This document shows positions 8,639-17,154 of a stretch of DNA of 60,981 nucleotides, one piece after another. The position numbers were made by a program, and so were the translations under genes. The first letter of the stretch is position 1. The number at the start of each line of letters is the position of its first letter. Source of the stretch: Frankiaceae bacterium (GTDB lineage: Bacteria > Actinomycetota > Actinomycetes > BP-191); assembly GCA_030840645.1 (NCBI GenBank), contig JAVEEC010000123.1, forward strand, positions 1-60,981. Direction: 5' to 3'. The notes under the pieces were generated by a model. It saw nothing but the letters and a program-made list of their open reading frames with translations, was not told the DNA's origin and ran no database searches.

Positions 8639-10393
8639 ATGCGAGCAGGGCGACGGATACCCGCGGGGGTCGCGCTGGCAACGTTGGCGGTCACCCTGCT
8701 CGCGGTCCCCGCGACCGGCGTGACGTCGTGCGGCATGGCCGGCGTGCCCGCCGTCGACGGCCCGTACCCGGTCGTCCGCGAGGCTGCCGCGATCCAGGTC
8801 CGCGACGGCGAGGTCCGCTCCGCCTGGATCGACAAGCCGAGCGCGCCGGCGCCGCCCGGCGGCTGGCCGGTCATCATGCAGCTGCACGGGGGCGCGGCGT
8901 TCGCCAACGACCCGCGCAACGACGTCGTCCCCGCGGAGGTGCAGTGGGCGTACGCCTGCCGCGGGTACGTCGTCGTCTCGTACCTGCGCCGCGGGTACCC
9001 CGGCATCGTCACGACCAACCCGGCGACCACGGTGAACCCGAACGCGCCGAACCGCGCCACCACGACCGGCTGGGACTACGGCGGCCCGCTCGACGTCGGC
9101 GACGCGCAGGACGTGCTGTCCTGGGTCCTCGCCAACGAGCCCGTCAACGCCGACCGCGTCGGCGCGACCGGCGGCTCGCAGGGCGGCTTCACGACGTACG
9201 CGTTCGCCGGCCAGGAGCCGCGGCTGCGGACCATCGTGCCGTCCGGCGTCTACGACAGCTGGAACGCCAACCAGGTCCGCAAAGGCGTCACCTCGCCGGG
9301 CTGCGCCGGCCTCGTCATCGCCGCCGGGCTGCTGACAACGACGACGCCGGAGTGGGCCGCGCAGCAGTGCGCGCTCAACGCGCAGGCCGTCGCCAACGGT
9401 GGCGACACCAACGACTACTTCTGGCAGCGCGCGCCGGCCCGCTGGGCACCGCAGATCACCGTCCCCGTCCTCAACGTGCAGAACCCGCAGGACCCGAACT
9501 GGAACATCTCCGGGATCCTGCGGCTGCACGGCCTGCTGCCGAACCCGCACAACAAGCTGTTCGTCGGCCCGGCCGCGATCCACGTCAACGTGCCGGTGCC
9601 GCAGCGGCTCGCGTACTACAGCCTGGTGCAGCGCTGGTGGGACTACTGGCTGAAGGACGTGGACACCGGCGTCGACGCCGAGCCGAAGGTCACGTGGGCG
9701 GCGCCGCCGTCGAACCGCGCGAGCGCGACGGCGCCGTACACGTGGGGGTACGGCACGACGTCGCTCGCATGCGGCGCCGCGCGGGCCGCTGTGTACCTCG
9801 CGGACGGCGAACGCCTCGCGGACCAGCCGGGAACCGCTGCGCCGCAGCTGTTCCTGAACAACGGCGCGTCCGGGTCCGCCAACCTCGCAACGCTCGGCAC
9901 CGCCGTGACGGAGACGCCGGTCGACACAGCGGTGTACCGCACCGAACCGTTCGCCGAGGACACCCTGATCGTCGGCGACGTGCGGCTGCGGCTCGCGCTG
10001 ACGTCGCTGTCGGCGCGGTACCAGCTGCACCCCGACCTCTACGAGGTCCACCCCGACGGCACGTCGCGCCGCATCTACGACATCGCCGCGCTGAACATCG
10101 GTCCGCTCGTGCCGTACGGCGTGTTCGACGGCGTGCCCGGTGCCGACAAGGTCGTGTCGTGGGCGGCGCACACGACCGTCTACCGGATGTGGGCGGGCGA
10201 CCGGCTCGAGCTCCGGCTGTCCAGCGCGAACCGCGCGTCGTGGATCCCCGAGCCGTCGCCGGGAGGCTTCCTGCTGAACCGCGACGCGGCCCGCCCTTCG
10301 ACGCTGACGTTCGACGCGCTGCCCGCCAGCCGCCTCGACTGGTCCAACGCCGGCTGTCCCGCGGCCGCCGGGCTCCGTACAGTGGAGGACTGA
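8639..10393 (+). CDS. Exported S15/CocE-like alpha/beta hydrolase
   Basis: This 584-residue protein has an N-terminal signal region and a possible lipobox (VTSC, cysteine 31), so it is either secreted or a lipoprotein. The catalytic alpha/beta-hydrolase domain has a nucleophile elbow GATGGSQGG with serine 180, preceded by the oxyanion-type motif MQLHGGAAF. The C-terminal part resembles the jelly-roll domain of X-Pro dipeptidyl-peptidases and CocE esterases. The ATG has a good ribosome site (GAGAGGG). A second exported hydrolase at 13.5-15.2 kb has the same layout. Substrate is unknown; peptidase or esterase activity is plausible. The binding-lipoprotein gene follows four bases later. Confidence 0.8.
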   Translation: MRAGRRIPAGVALATLAVTLLAVPATGVTSCGMAGVPAVDGPYPVVREAAAIQVRDGEVRSAWIDKPSAPAPPGGWPVIMQLHGGAAFANDPRNDVVPAEVQWAYACRGYVVVSYLRRGYPGIVTTNPATTVNPNAPNRATTTGWDYGGPLDVGDAQDVLSWVLANEPVNADRVGATGGSQGGFTTYAFAGQEPRLRTIVPSGVYDSWNANQVRKGVTSPGCAGLVIAAGLLTTTTPEWAAQQCALNAQAVANGGDTNDYFWQRAPARWAPQITVPVLNVQNPQDPNWNISGILRLHGLLPNPHNKLFVGPAAIHVNVPVPQRLAYYSLVQRWWDYWLKDVDTGVDAEPKVTWAAPPSNRASATAPYTWGYGTTSLACGAARAAVYLADGERLADQPGTAAPQLFLNNGASGSANLATLGTAVTETPVDTAVYRTEPFAEDTLIVGDVRLRLALTSLSARYQLHPDLYEVHPDGTSRRIYDIAALNIGPLVPYGVFDGVPGADKVVSWAAHTTVYRMWAGDRLELRLSSANRASWIPEPSPGGFLLNRDAARPSTLTFDALPASRLDWSNAGCPAAAGLRTVED

Positions 10394-10397
10394 CGAC

Positions 10398-11936
10398 ATG
10401 ACACGAACCCCGCGAACGAGCCTGGCGGCGTTGCTGCTGCTCTTCGTCGCGGCCTGCGGCTCGACCGCGCAGGTGCGGACGACCGCGGGCGGCGGGCCCG
10501 CCGGGGGGACGGGCGGCGACCAGGGGCTCGGCCTGCCCGGCCAGAACGGCACCGTCCCGACCGCGCCAGGGTCGCCGGGCGGCGTGCTGCCGTCGTTCCC
10601 CGGCGGGGTCAACGGCGGGGGCAGCGGCACCGCCGGCCCGGTGCTGCCCGGCGGCGGTCCTGGCGGCGGGCCGAACCCGTCGCTGCCGGCCGGCGGTGGC
10701 GGCGGCTCCACGACTCGTGCCGTGGGCATCACGAACACCGAGGTCAAGATCGGCGTCATCATCGCGGCCGGGAACCCGGGGACGGCGTTCGGCTCGGGGT
10801 TCGGCTACAACACCGAGAGCACCACGGCGATCGTCAAGGCGATGGTCGAGGAGGTCAACGCGTCCGGCGGCATCGCGGGTCGCAAGGTCATCGCGAGTTA
10901 CGCGTACAACGACAACACCAACGGCGACTCGTCGAACCAGACCCAGCAGCAGAACGCGATCTGCACGCGCTTCACCGAGGACGAGAAGGTGTTCGCGGTC
11001 TTCGCGTTCAACCCGGCCGGCGTCAACTACGCCTACGACTGTTTCGCGAAGCACCAGACGCCGATCATCGACACGCTGCTCGCCGACGCCGACACGCGGC
11101 AGATGGCGGAGCTGAAGCCGTGGCTGATCGCGCCGATCTACGTGAACTGGGGGCGGATGGCGCGCGTGCTCCCGCAGGCGCTCGCCGAGTCCGGCTTCCT
11201 CACCAAGAAGATGGGCGTGTTCAGCTACGACCGCCCGACGCTGCGGCGGACGCAGAAGGCGCTGGTCGCGGAGATCGAGCGGCGCGGCGGCAAGGTGCTG
11301 GAGACGGTCTATGCCGACGCGACGTACGACAGCCTCGCCTCGACCAGCGCCAGCGCGGTCCTCAGCTTCAAGCGGCAGGGCATCGACCGGGTCGTCATGT
11401 GGGCGCCGCAGTGCGGGCCGTTGATCGTGTTCGCGGGGCAGGCCAAGTCGCAGCAGTACGCGCCGCGGTACGGCCTCACGACGTACAACACTCCGTCCTT
11501 CTGCGCGACGATCGTCCCCGCGGAACAGCTGGCGGGCGCGGCCGGGGCCGGCTTCCTGATGGCGAACGACGTGTCGGGCACCGGCGCGCCGCCGCCGACC
11601 GCGCGCGAGAAGGCGTGCTTCGCGCGGATCGCCAAGCGCACGGGTGGCACGTACACCCAGCGCGGCTCCTCGGGTGACGCGGGGTTCGCGCTGGGCGTCT
11701 GCGAGGAGCTGGGGTTCCTGCAGTTCGCGCTGCGCCCGGCGACCGGGCTGCACGTCGGCAACGCCGACGTCGCGGGGTACGTCGCCCGCGTCGGCACGAG
11801 CTACCCGTCGATCAACGTGCCGCGGACGCGGTTCGGGGCGGACAAGCTCGACGGCGCGGACCAGTACTCGGCGCTCGACTTCCACGCCGACTGCAAGTGC
11901 TTCCACTACAAGGGCGGCTGGCGCGACATCGGCTAG
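10398..11936 (+). CDS. ABC transporter substrate-binding lipoprotein (Leu/Ile/Val type)
   Basis: This 512-residue lipoprotein has a lipobox VAAC (cysteine 20). A disordered Gly/Pro/Thr-rich linker follows (about residues 25-105), then a type-1 periplasmic-binding fold starting around NTEVKIGVIIAAG and including GGIAGRKVI. Such proteins deliver branched-chain amino acids, other amino acids or small organics to LivHMGF transporters. The ATG is four bases after the hydrolase stop, so co-transcription is likely. A permease/ATPase fusion at the left edge of the window is a candidate partner; no permease adjoins it. The long glycine-rich linker is unusual for the family and may let it reach across a thick wall. 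Confidence 0.88.
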   Translation: MTRTPRTSLAALLLLFVAACGSTAQVRTTAGGGPAGGTGGDQGLGLPGQNGTVPTAPGSPGGVLPSFPGGVNGGGSGTAGPVLPGGGPGGGPNPSLPAGGGGGSTTRAVGITNTEVKIGVIIAAGNPGTAFGSGFGYNTESTTAIVKAMVEEVNASGGIAGRKVIASYAYNDNTNGDSSNQTQQQNAICTRFTEDEKVFAVFAFNPAGVNYAYDCFAKHQTPIIDTLLADADTRQMAELKPWLIAPIYVNWGRMARVLPQALAESGFLTKKMGVFSYDRPTLRRTQKALVAEIERRGGKVLETVYADATYDSLASTSASAVLSFKRQGIDRVVMWAPQCGPLIVFAGQAKSQQYAPRYGLTTYNTPSFCATIVPAEQLAGAAGAGFLMANDVSGTGAPPPTAREKACFARIAKRTGGTYTQRGSSGDAGFALGVCEELGFLQFALRPATGLHVGNADVAGYVARVGTSYPSINVPRTRFGADKLDGADQYSALDFHADCKCFHYKGGWRDIG

Positions 11937-11950
11937 CTCCGCCCCGACGC

Positions 11951-11970
11951 CCGCTACTGGTGAGTAGCGG
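11951..11970. terminator. Bidirectional hairpin between convergent genes
   Basis: CCGCTACT (11951-11958) and AGTAGCGG (11963-11970) form a perfect 8-base stem with a 4-base loop. It sits just after the binding-lipoprotein stop and overlaps the stop codon of the leftward serine hydrolase gene. There is no T-run, as is common for actinobacterial terminators. It could serve both converging transcripts. Confidence 0.55.
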
Positions 11971-12838
11971 CGCGCAGCGCGTCGACGGCGAGCCGCGCGG
12001 CGGTCCCGATCGCCGCGTCGGCCGCGGGGTGCTTGAGGGCGGTGGAGCGGCTACGCGTGAAGACCGCGACCGCGTAGCTACCGCCGCCGGCGTACTCGAC
12101 GACGCCGGCCTCGTTGCGGACCGGCCCGAGCGAGCCGGTCTTGCCCGAGGTCCGTACGCCGTCCTCGGGGAAGCCGGACGCCAGCCGGTGCGGCCAGACC
12201 TGGAGGCCGAGGATGCGGCGTACCTCCGCGCAGGCGGCGGGCGGCGCGGCGCGGTCGGTCCAGACCAGCCGCAGCAGTGTGGTCGACTCCTTGGCGGTCG
12301 TGCGGTTCGTCAGCGCCGGGTCGAGCGCGCGCAGCCTCGCCAGTCGTGCCGGGTCGGAGAGCGCGAGCACCAGGTCGCTGCCGGCGTCGGCGACGATGCC
12401 GGCCACGATGCCCGCGCAGTCCTCCTCGACCCGGGTCGCGGTGAGACCGAGCGAGGCGAGGGTCGCGTTGACCCGGTCGATGCCGACCCGTCCGGTGACG
12501 ACGTCGGCGGCGGCGTTGTCGCTGATCCCCGTCATCAGCCAGGCGAGGTCGCGCCACGACATGGTCACCGGGTCGCGCATGATGCTGATGCCGAACGGCC
12601 CGGGTGAACGGCCCTCGGCCGGGACGGTCACCTGCTCGGCCGCGTCGACCTCACCGGCCGACACCTGGCGGCAGAGCTCGACCAGGACCGGCAGCTTGAA
12701 CACCGATGCGGCGACCACCACGTCGTCCGCGCGGTACGCGACCTCGGCCCCCGTCGCGAGGTCGACGGCGTGCAGGTGGCCGTCGACGCCGACCGCCTCG
12801 AAGAGCTCACGGATCGCACCCTCCGCCGCAGGCGCCAC
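11954..12838 (-). CDS. Class A beta-lactamase-like serine hydrolase
   Basis: This 294-residue protein has the three hallmark motifs of the penicillin-recognising fold: SVFK (serine 45, lysine 48), SDN (106-108) and KTGS in SGKTGSLGP. The omega-loop ExxLN of true class A enzymes is not evident: the region before NRTTAKES lacks the expected glutamate. No export signal precedes the domain. It is therefore probably a serine hydrolase of unknown substrate rather than a proven antibiotic-resistance enzyme. Its GTG abuts the stop of the DUF3105 lipoprotein gene, so it is the last gene of a three-gene operon with the secreted hydrolase. Confidence 0.75.
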   Translation of the reverse strand: MAPAAEGAIRELFEAVGVDGHLHAVDLATGAEVAYRADDVVVAASVFKLPVLVELCRQVSAGEVDAAEQVTVPAEGRSPGPFGISIMRDPVTMSWRDLAWLMTGISDNAAADVVTGRVGIDRVNATLASLGLTATRVEEDCAGIVAGIVADAGSDLVLALSDPARLARLRALDPALTNRTTAKESTTLLRLVWTDRAAPPAACAEVRRILGLQVWPHRLASGFPEDGVRTSGKTGSLGPVRNEAGVVEYAGGGSYAVAVFTRSRSTALKHPAADAAIGTAARLAVDALRAATHQ

Positions 12839-13504
12839 CTACTGGCCCGCCGGCTCGGGCGCGGTCGGGCCCTCGACGTACCCCTTGACGAACTCGTCGA
12901 TCATCGCGACGTCGACGGTGCCGCACCGGCGTACGCGCTCCCACGCGACGAGCGCGATCCTGCTGTCCATCGGCTGCGCGGGCACGACGATGACCTTCCG
13001 CTGGTGGCCGTACCGTTCGACCAGCGCGCGCGCGTCCGGCGCGCTCAGACCGCGGTAGTAGATCTCGACGTAGCCATGTTCGAGGGAGTGCACCGCCCGC
13101 AGCAAGGTGGGCCTGGTGCTGCCCGCCGGGTCGTTCGTGAACGGCTCGTCGTACACGCCGCCGGGCAGCGGGTCGGCGTCGTGGGCACCGCCCGCAGGTG
13201 GGTAGGTGCGGAACTTCCGCGTCTGCCCCGGCTGCAGGTGCGTGCGGTCGGGGTCCGGCTCCTCGGTGACTTTCCCGCAGCCGGTGGCCGGGTTGACCGG
13301 GAACGCCGTCGACGACCCCGTGCCGAGGAACGCCGCGCCGCCGGACGCCGCAGGAGACGACGTCACGGAGGGGCCGACGGTCGAGCCGGCTCGCGGCGCC
13401 GCGGCGTGCTCGCACCCCGACGTCAGCGCGGCGAGGAGCAGGCAGCACGCCGCCCCCCGGGCGCCGTGTGGCGCCCGGGGAGCGGACCGTACGGGAGACC
13501 TCAT
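12839..13504 (-). CDS. DUF3105 family lipoprotein
   Basis: This 221-residue protein has a basic N-terminus, a hydrophobic stretch and a lipobox-like LTSGC (cysteine 31). A low-complexity linker follows, then a DUF3105 domain. The family signature is visible as YDEPFTNDP followed by AVHSLEHGYVEIYYR, whose histidines are the conserved feature. The function of the family is unknown. Its ATG overlaps the stop of the upstream exported hydrolase (ATGA), and the serine hydrolase gene follows without a gap. Confidence 0.8.
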   Translation of the reverse strand: MRSPVRSAPRAPHGARGAACCLLLAALTSGCEHAAAPRAGSTVGPSVTSSPAASGGAAFLGTGSSTAFPVNPATGCGKVTEEPDPDRTHLQPGQTRKFRTYPPAGGAHDADPLPGGVYDEPFTNDPAGSTRPTLLRAVHSLEHGYVEIYYRGLSAPDARALVERYGHQRKVIVVPAQPMDSRIALVAWERVRRCGTVDVAMIDEFVKGYVEGPTAPEPAGQ

Positions 13505-15249
13505 GCCGCGAGGTGCCAGGTGACCTTGGACTGCTCGTTGACGTTGTTCGGGTTGTGGTACAGCGAGTAGATGTCGGTGCCAGACAACGGCTCGACGGCG
13601 AAGAAACCCTTAGCGTTCGACGCGACCTTGATCCTGATCGTGTTGCCGATCCCGCCCGTGAACGTGTAGCCGCTGCCGTTCTTGAACGAGAAGTGCACCC
13701 GGGTGTTGGCGGCCAGGCCGCGAGCGGTCGGCACGATCGCCGTCACCGGCGTGAGGCCGGCCCAGATCCGCGTCTCGATGCCGCCGGCCGTGACCTCGAA
13801 CATGTCGACGAACACCTGCTGCCGCGTCGTCGTCGACGACGTCACCAGGTCGAAGTCGGTCTGGATCAGCTTGCCGTCCGCGGTGATGAGGCCGGAGTTG
13901 AACGTCTTGTACTCGCCGGTCGCGTACGTCGTCGCCGCGCAGATGTTCGACTGCGGGTCGACCCAGACCGGGTTCGTGTACGACGTGGTCGCGGCCTCGG
14001 CGCCGGTCGGTGCGCTGGGGCTGAGGACACCTCCGGCGCGGAACCAGTTGGTCACCGTGCCTGACGTCGCCGGCGGCCAGGTCGTGTCCTCCTGGAGCGT
14101 CCACGGGTCGGTGGCCTGGTTCTTCGTCGGGACCGCGTAGAACACCGGCCCGGTCATCGTGACGACGTCCTGCCGCACCCACTTGTCGAGGAACTGGTGG
14201 ACCTTGTCGCGCAGGTTGGTCGCGTTGGTGCTCGCGCAGGCCGCGGAGTGCCCGCAGGCGCCGACGTAGAGGTACTTCTTGTTCGGCGTCTGGACCGGCA
14301 GCTTCTTCCACAGCTCCGTCGACATCTGCGGGTTGAGGCCCTGGTCGAGGAAGCCGTGCGAGACGAACGTCGGCGTCGTGATGAGGTGCGCCTTGTCGAC
14401 CAGGGGGTCGTCGTCGACGATCGCGCGGTCGTTCCACCAGGTGCGGGTCGCGCTCGCGACCGTGCTGGTCAGGTACGTCCCGCGCATGGCCTCGGTCATG
14501 TGCGTGACGACCTCGGGCCGGCTGTGCGTGTTCCAGCCAATGGTCGTCTGCGCCACGCCGCCGGGGAGCCCGGCCGGCTCGGCGAGCGGGTGGCTGCTGA
14601 TGTTGGCGACGGTGCTCAACGGCGTCAGGATGCCGGAGATCGCGTCGGCGACGACGCCCTTGACGCGCGAGTCGCTCCGCGCCAGGTGCAGCACCAGGCC
14701 GCCGTGGTACGACGTGCCGATCGCGCCGATCTTGCCGGTGTTGATGCTCAGAGTCGCGGCGTTGGTGACCGCCCAGGAGATCAGGTCCTTGGCGTCCTGG
14801 ACGTCGACGGGGCCGGCGAAGTCGGCACCGCTGTCGTTGATCGAGTCGGTGATCTCGGTGTTGGTGCTGTCGCAGCCGAGCGCGGGCGCGTTGTTGGCGG
14901 CCGCGGCGCGCGGCATGCCGCGCGGGTTGACGCTGAGGACGACGAAGCCGTCCGCGACCATCGTCGCGCGCGGGTACCAGTTGATGTCGTGGCAGCGCGT
15001 GGTGCCGGAGCCGGCGTAGTACAGCACCAGCGGCCACCCGCCCGACGGCGGCGTGGCGTTCGGCTTGAGGACGCGGATCTTCAACGGCGTCCCGTCAGTG
15101 GCGTTCACCGGGTAGTCGGTCGACGTCCACCCGCCTGGCGTCGGGTGCGCCGACGCGCCGGTCAGGGGGACGCCGGTGAGGCCCGCGACGAGGGCACTCA
15201 GCAGGACGACGTTGCGGAACGTAGGGATTTTCGGCATAGGTGCAGACAC
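13501..15249 (-). CDS. Secreted S15/CocE-like alpha/beta hydrolase
   Basis: This protein of about 580 residues has a signal peptide ending near GASA-H (residue 34). The nucleophile elbow is GTSYHGG (serine 180). A likely acid lies in SHGFLDQGLNP and the catalytic histidine in VGACGHSAAC, followed by a C-terminal beta-rich domain as in X-Pro dipeptidyl-peptidase/CocE enzymes. The GTG at 15249 sits directly on a purine-rich AGAGAGG; the ATG at 15237 lies 11 bases after it and may be the real start. It resembles the hydrolase at 8.6 kb in size and layout, which suggests a paralogue. It heads the operon with the DUF3105 and serine hydrolase genes. Confidence 0.8.
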   Translation of the reverse strand: MSAPMPKIPTFRNVVLLSALVAGLTGVPLTGASAHPTPGGWTSTDYPVNATDGTPLKIRVLKPNATPPSGGWPLVLYYAGSGTTRCHDINWYPRATMVADGFVVLSVNPRGMPRAAAANNAPALGCDSTNTEITDSINDSGADFAGPVDVQDAKDLISWAVTNAATLSINTGKIGAIGTSYHGGLVLHLARSDSRVKGVVADAISGILTPLSTVANISSHPLAEPAGLPGGVAQTTIGWNTHSRPEVVTHMTEAMRGTYLTSTVASATRTWWNDRAIVDDDPLVDKAHLITTPTFVSHGFLDQGLNPQMSTELWKKLPVQTPNKKYLYVGACGHSAACASTNATNLRDKVHQFLDKWVRQDVVTMTGPVFYAVPTKNQATDPWTLQEDTTWPPATSGTVTNWFRAGGVLSPSAPTGAEAATTSYTNPVWVDPQSNICAATTYATGEYKTFNSGLITADGKLIQTDFDLVTSSTTTRQQVFVDMFEVTAGGIETRIWAGLTPVTAIVPTARGLAANTRVHFSFKNGSGYTFTGGIGNTIRIKVASNAKGFFAVEPLSGTDIYSLYHNPNNVNEQSKVTWHLAA

Positions 15250-15270
15250 CTCTCTGTGCTCGTGTTGGGT

Positions 15271-15285
15271 CGCCGCTTCGCGGCG
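15271..15285. terminator. Short GC hairpin between S9 and S15 genes
   Basis: CGCCGC (15271-15276), loop TTC and GCGGCG (15280-15285) form a very stable 6-base stem in the 57-base gap between the S9 peptidase stop and the next leftward gene. It could attenuate or terminate the upstream transcript. There is no U-tract. Confidence 0.4.
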
Positions 15286-15306
15286 CGGGCCTGCGTCAGT
15301 GCTCGT

Positions 15307-17154
15307 TCAGTCGCTGGTCAGGTGATCGGCGAGGAACTCCTCCATCTCGGTGAGGAGCCGGACGATGTTCGCCGGCTTGGTGACGGCGTGGCCTTCGTCG
15401 TCGAAACGCAGGTACGTCACCGGCACCCCGCGGGCCCGCAGGGCGTCGGCGATCTGGTCGGACTCGGCCTGGTTGACGCGCGGGTCGTTGGCGCCGTGGA
15501 CGAGCATCACCGGCCTGGTGGCCGCGTCGACGCGCGACAGCGGCGACCGCTCCCAGAGCAGCTCGGCATCGACGTCGGGGTCGCCGACGTCGCGGCGGAA
15601 CAGCGCGCTCACGCCCTGCGCCCAGTAGGCCGGGAACGACCGGACGAGGGTGATCAGGTTGGACGGCCCCATGACGGAGATCGCGCAGCGGAACCGGTCC
15701 GGCGTGAACGTCGCCCCGACCAGCGCGGCGTACCCGCCGTACGAGCCGCCGGCGATGGCGACGCGCTCGGGGTCCACGATTCCGTCCTCGACCAGGTGGT
15801 CGAGCGCGTCGAGCAGGTCGGTGTGCATGGCCCGGCCCCACTCGCCCCGCGACGCCTCGCGGAACGTCCGCCCGTAGCCGGTCGAGCCGCGGAAGTTGAC
15901 CTGGACGACGAGGTAGCCGCGCGTCGCGAGGAACTGCACGATCCCCTCGTGCGTCCAGTGGTCGCGCTTCCACGGCCCACCGTGGACGAGCAGTACCGCG
16001 GGCAGTGCGGTGCGGCCCGCGCCCGGCGGGTAGCTGAGGTACCCGTGGACGCGCAGGCCGTCGCGGCTGTCGAACTCGAAGGGCTCCATCTCGGCCAGCT
16101 CGACCGCGTCCAGCTCCGGCCGCGCGGCGTAGAGGTAGGTGCTCGTGCCCGTCCTCAGGTCCAGGACGTGGTAGCGGCTCGGCGCGTGCGGCGCGCTGAC
16201 CTCGACGACGTACCTCGCGCCGGTGGCGTCCTGGTCGAGCACCCGTACGTCGCGGCCGCCGTGTGCTCCGACCGCCTGCAGCGCAGCGCCCGCGGTGGGG
16301 TCGTACGCGACCCACTCGAGCCGCGACCCGGAGTACGCGACCGCCTGCACGGCGCGGGTCGCCGGGTCGACCACGAACGTCTCCACGTCGTACGTCGGGT
16401 GCTCGGCCACGACGTCGTAGCGGCCGGTCGCGAGGTCGACCCGCAGCAGCCGCACGGTCTCCGCGCCGTACCCGTTCGTGAGGTAGACGGTGCCCGCGGG
16501 CCCGCGCACCAGCGTGTTCGCGCGTTCGCCGACCAGCGTGTCGGCCAGCTCCAGCGGGAGCACGGCCGCCCACCCGCCGTCGACGTTGCGGACCAGGTCC
16601 GTCGACCCGTCGCCCTGCGCCTGGATGCCGGCGAGGACGGTCAGGTCGGGGGCGACCAGCCAGCTCGTCGGCAGGATCCGGTCGCTCTCCGCGAGCAGCG
16701 TGCGGTCGCCGGTCGCGAGGTCGACGGCGTAGAGGTCGTGGCGCGCGGGGTCGGCGTCGTTCAGCGTGACGACGACGGCGCCGGGCCGCGCCGCGTCGGT
16801 GTCGACGATGCCCGCGCGCACCCCTGCGTACGGCGTCAGGTCGCGTTCTGTGCCGGTCAGCGTGTCGACGCTGATGACGTGGTGGTTCTCGTCGCCGGCG
16901 ACGTCGCGCAGCATCAGCAGGTGCCGCCCGTCCGGTGCCCACTGGAGCTGCTTCACGGTGTCGGAGCGGGCGCGGCCCACCGGCTGCCCGTCCTGCCCGG
17001 CGCGCCCGGTCCAGAGCCGGACCAGGTCGCCGTCGGCGGCGGACCAGGCGAGCGTCGTTCCGTCGGGGGAGATGGCGGGAGCGCTGCGCGACGGGCGGGC
17101 CGCGATGACCTCGGCAGGTACGCCGGTCATTGCGGCCCACTCCGCGGCGGTCAT
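15307..17154 (-). CDS. S9 family prolyl oligopeptidase-like peptidase
   Basis: This 615-residue enzyme has an N-terminal beta-propeller (about residues 1-360) with SPDG-type blade motifs. A C-terminal alpha/beta-hydrolase domain follows. The catalytic serine is in AGGSYGGYAAL, the aspartate in VHGANDPRVN and the histidine in DDEGHAVTKP. S9 enzymes of this acylaminoacyl-peptidase type cleave short peptides; no signal peptide is present, so it should act in the cytoplasm. The ATG overlaps the upstream hydrolase stop (ATGA); the open frame beyond it is not the gene. Confidence 0.87.
   Translation of the reverse strand: MTAAEWAAMTGVPAEVIAARPSRSAPAISPDGTTLAWSAADGDLVRLWTGRAGQDGQPVGRARSDTVKQLQWAPDGRHLLMLRDVAGDENHHVISVDTLTGTERDLTPYAGVRAGIVDTDAARPGAVVVTLNDADPARHDLYAVDLATGDRTLLAESDRILPTSWLVAPDLTVLAGIQAQGDGSTDLVRNVDGGWAAVLPLELADTLVGERANTLVRGPAGTVYLTNGYGAETVRLLRVDLATGRYDVVAEHPTYDVETFVVDPATRAVQAVAYSGSRLEWVAYDPTAGAALQAVGAHGGRDVRVLDQDATGARYVVEVSAPHAPSRYHVLDLRTGTSTYLYAARPELDAVELAEMEPFEFDSRDGLRVHGYLSYPPGAGRTALPAVLLVHGGPWKRDHWTHEGIVQFLATRGYLVVQVNFRGSTGYGRTFREASRGEWGRAMHTDLLDALDHLVEDGIVDPERVAIAGGSYGGYAALVGATFTPDRFRCAISVMGPSNLITLVRSFPAYWAQGVSALFRRDVGDPDVDAELLWERSPLSRVDAATRPVMLVHGANDPRVNQAESDQIADALRARGVPVTYLRFDDEGHAVTKPANIVRLLTEMEEFLADHLTSD

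Noticed and set aside
6956..10762. Upstream part of a 1,669-codon minus-strand open frame
   Set aside because: Only its last 401 codons (the M19-like dipeptidase) are coding. The rest is antisense or out of frame to the D-aminoacylase-like, secreted hydrolase and binding-lipoprotein genes.
11954..12838. Antibiotic resistance gene
   Set aside because: The protein has no export signal and lacks an evident omega-loop glutamate, so beta-lactam hydrolysis in the envelope is not supported.
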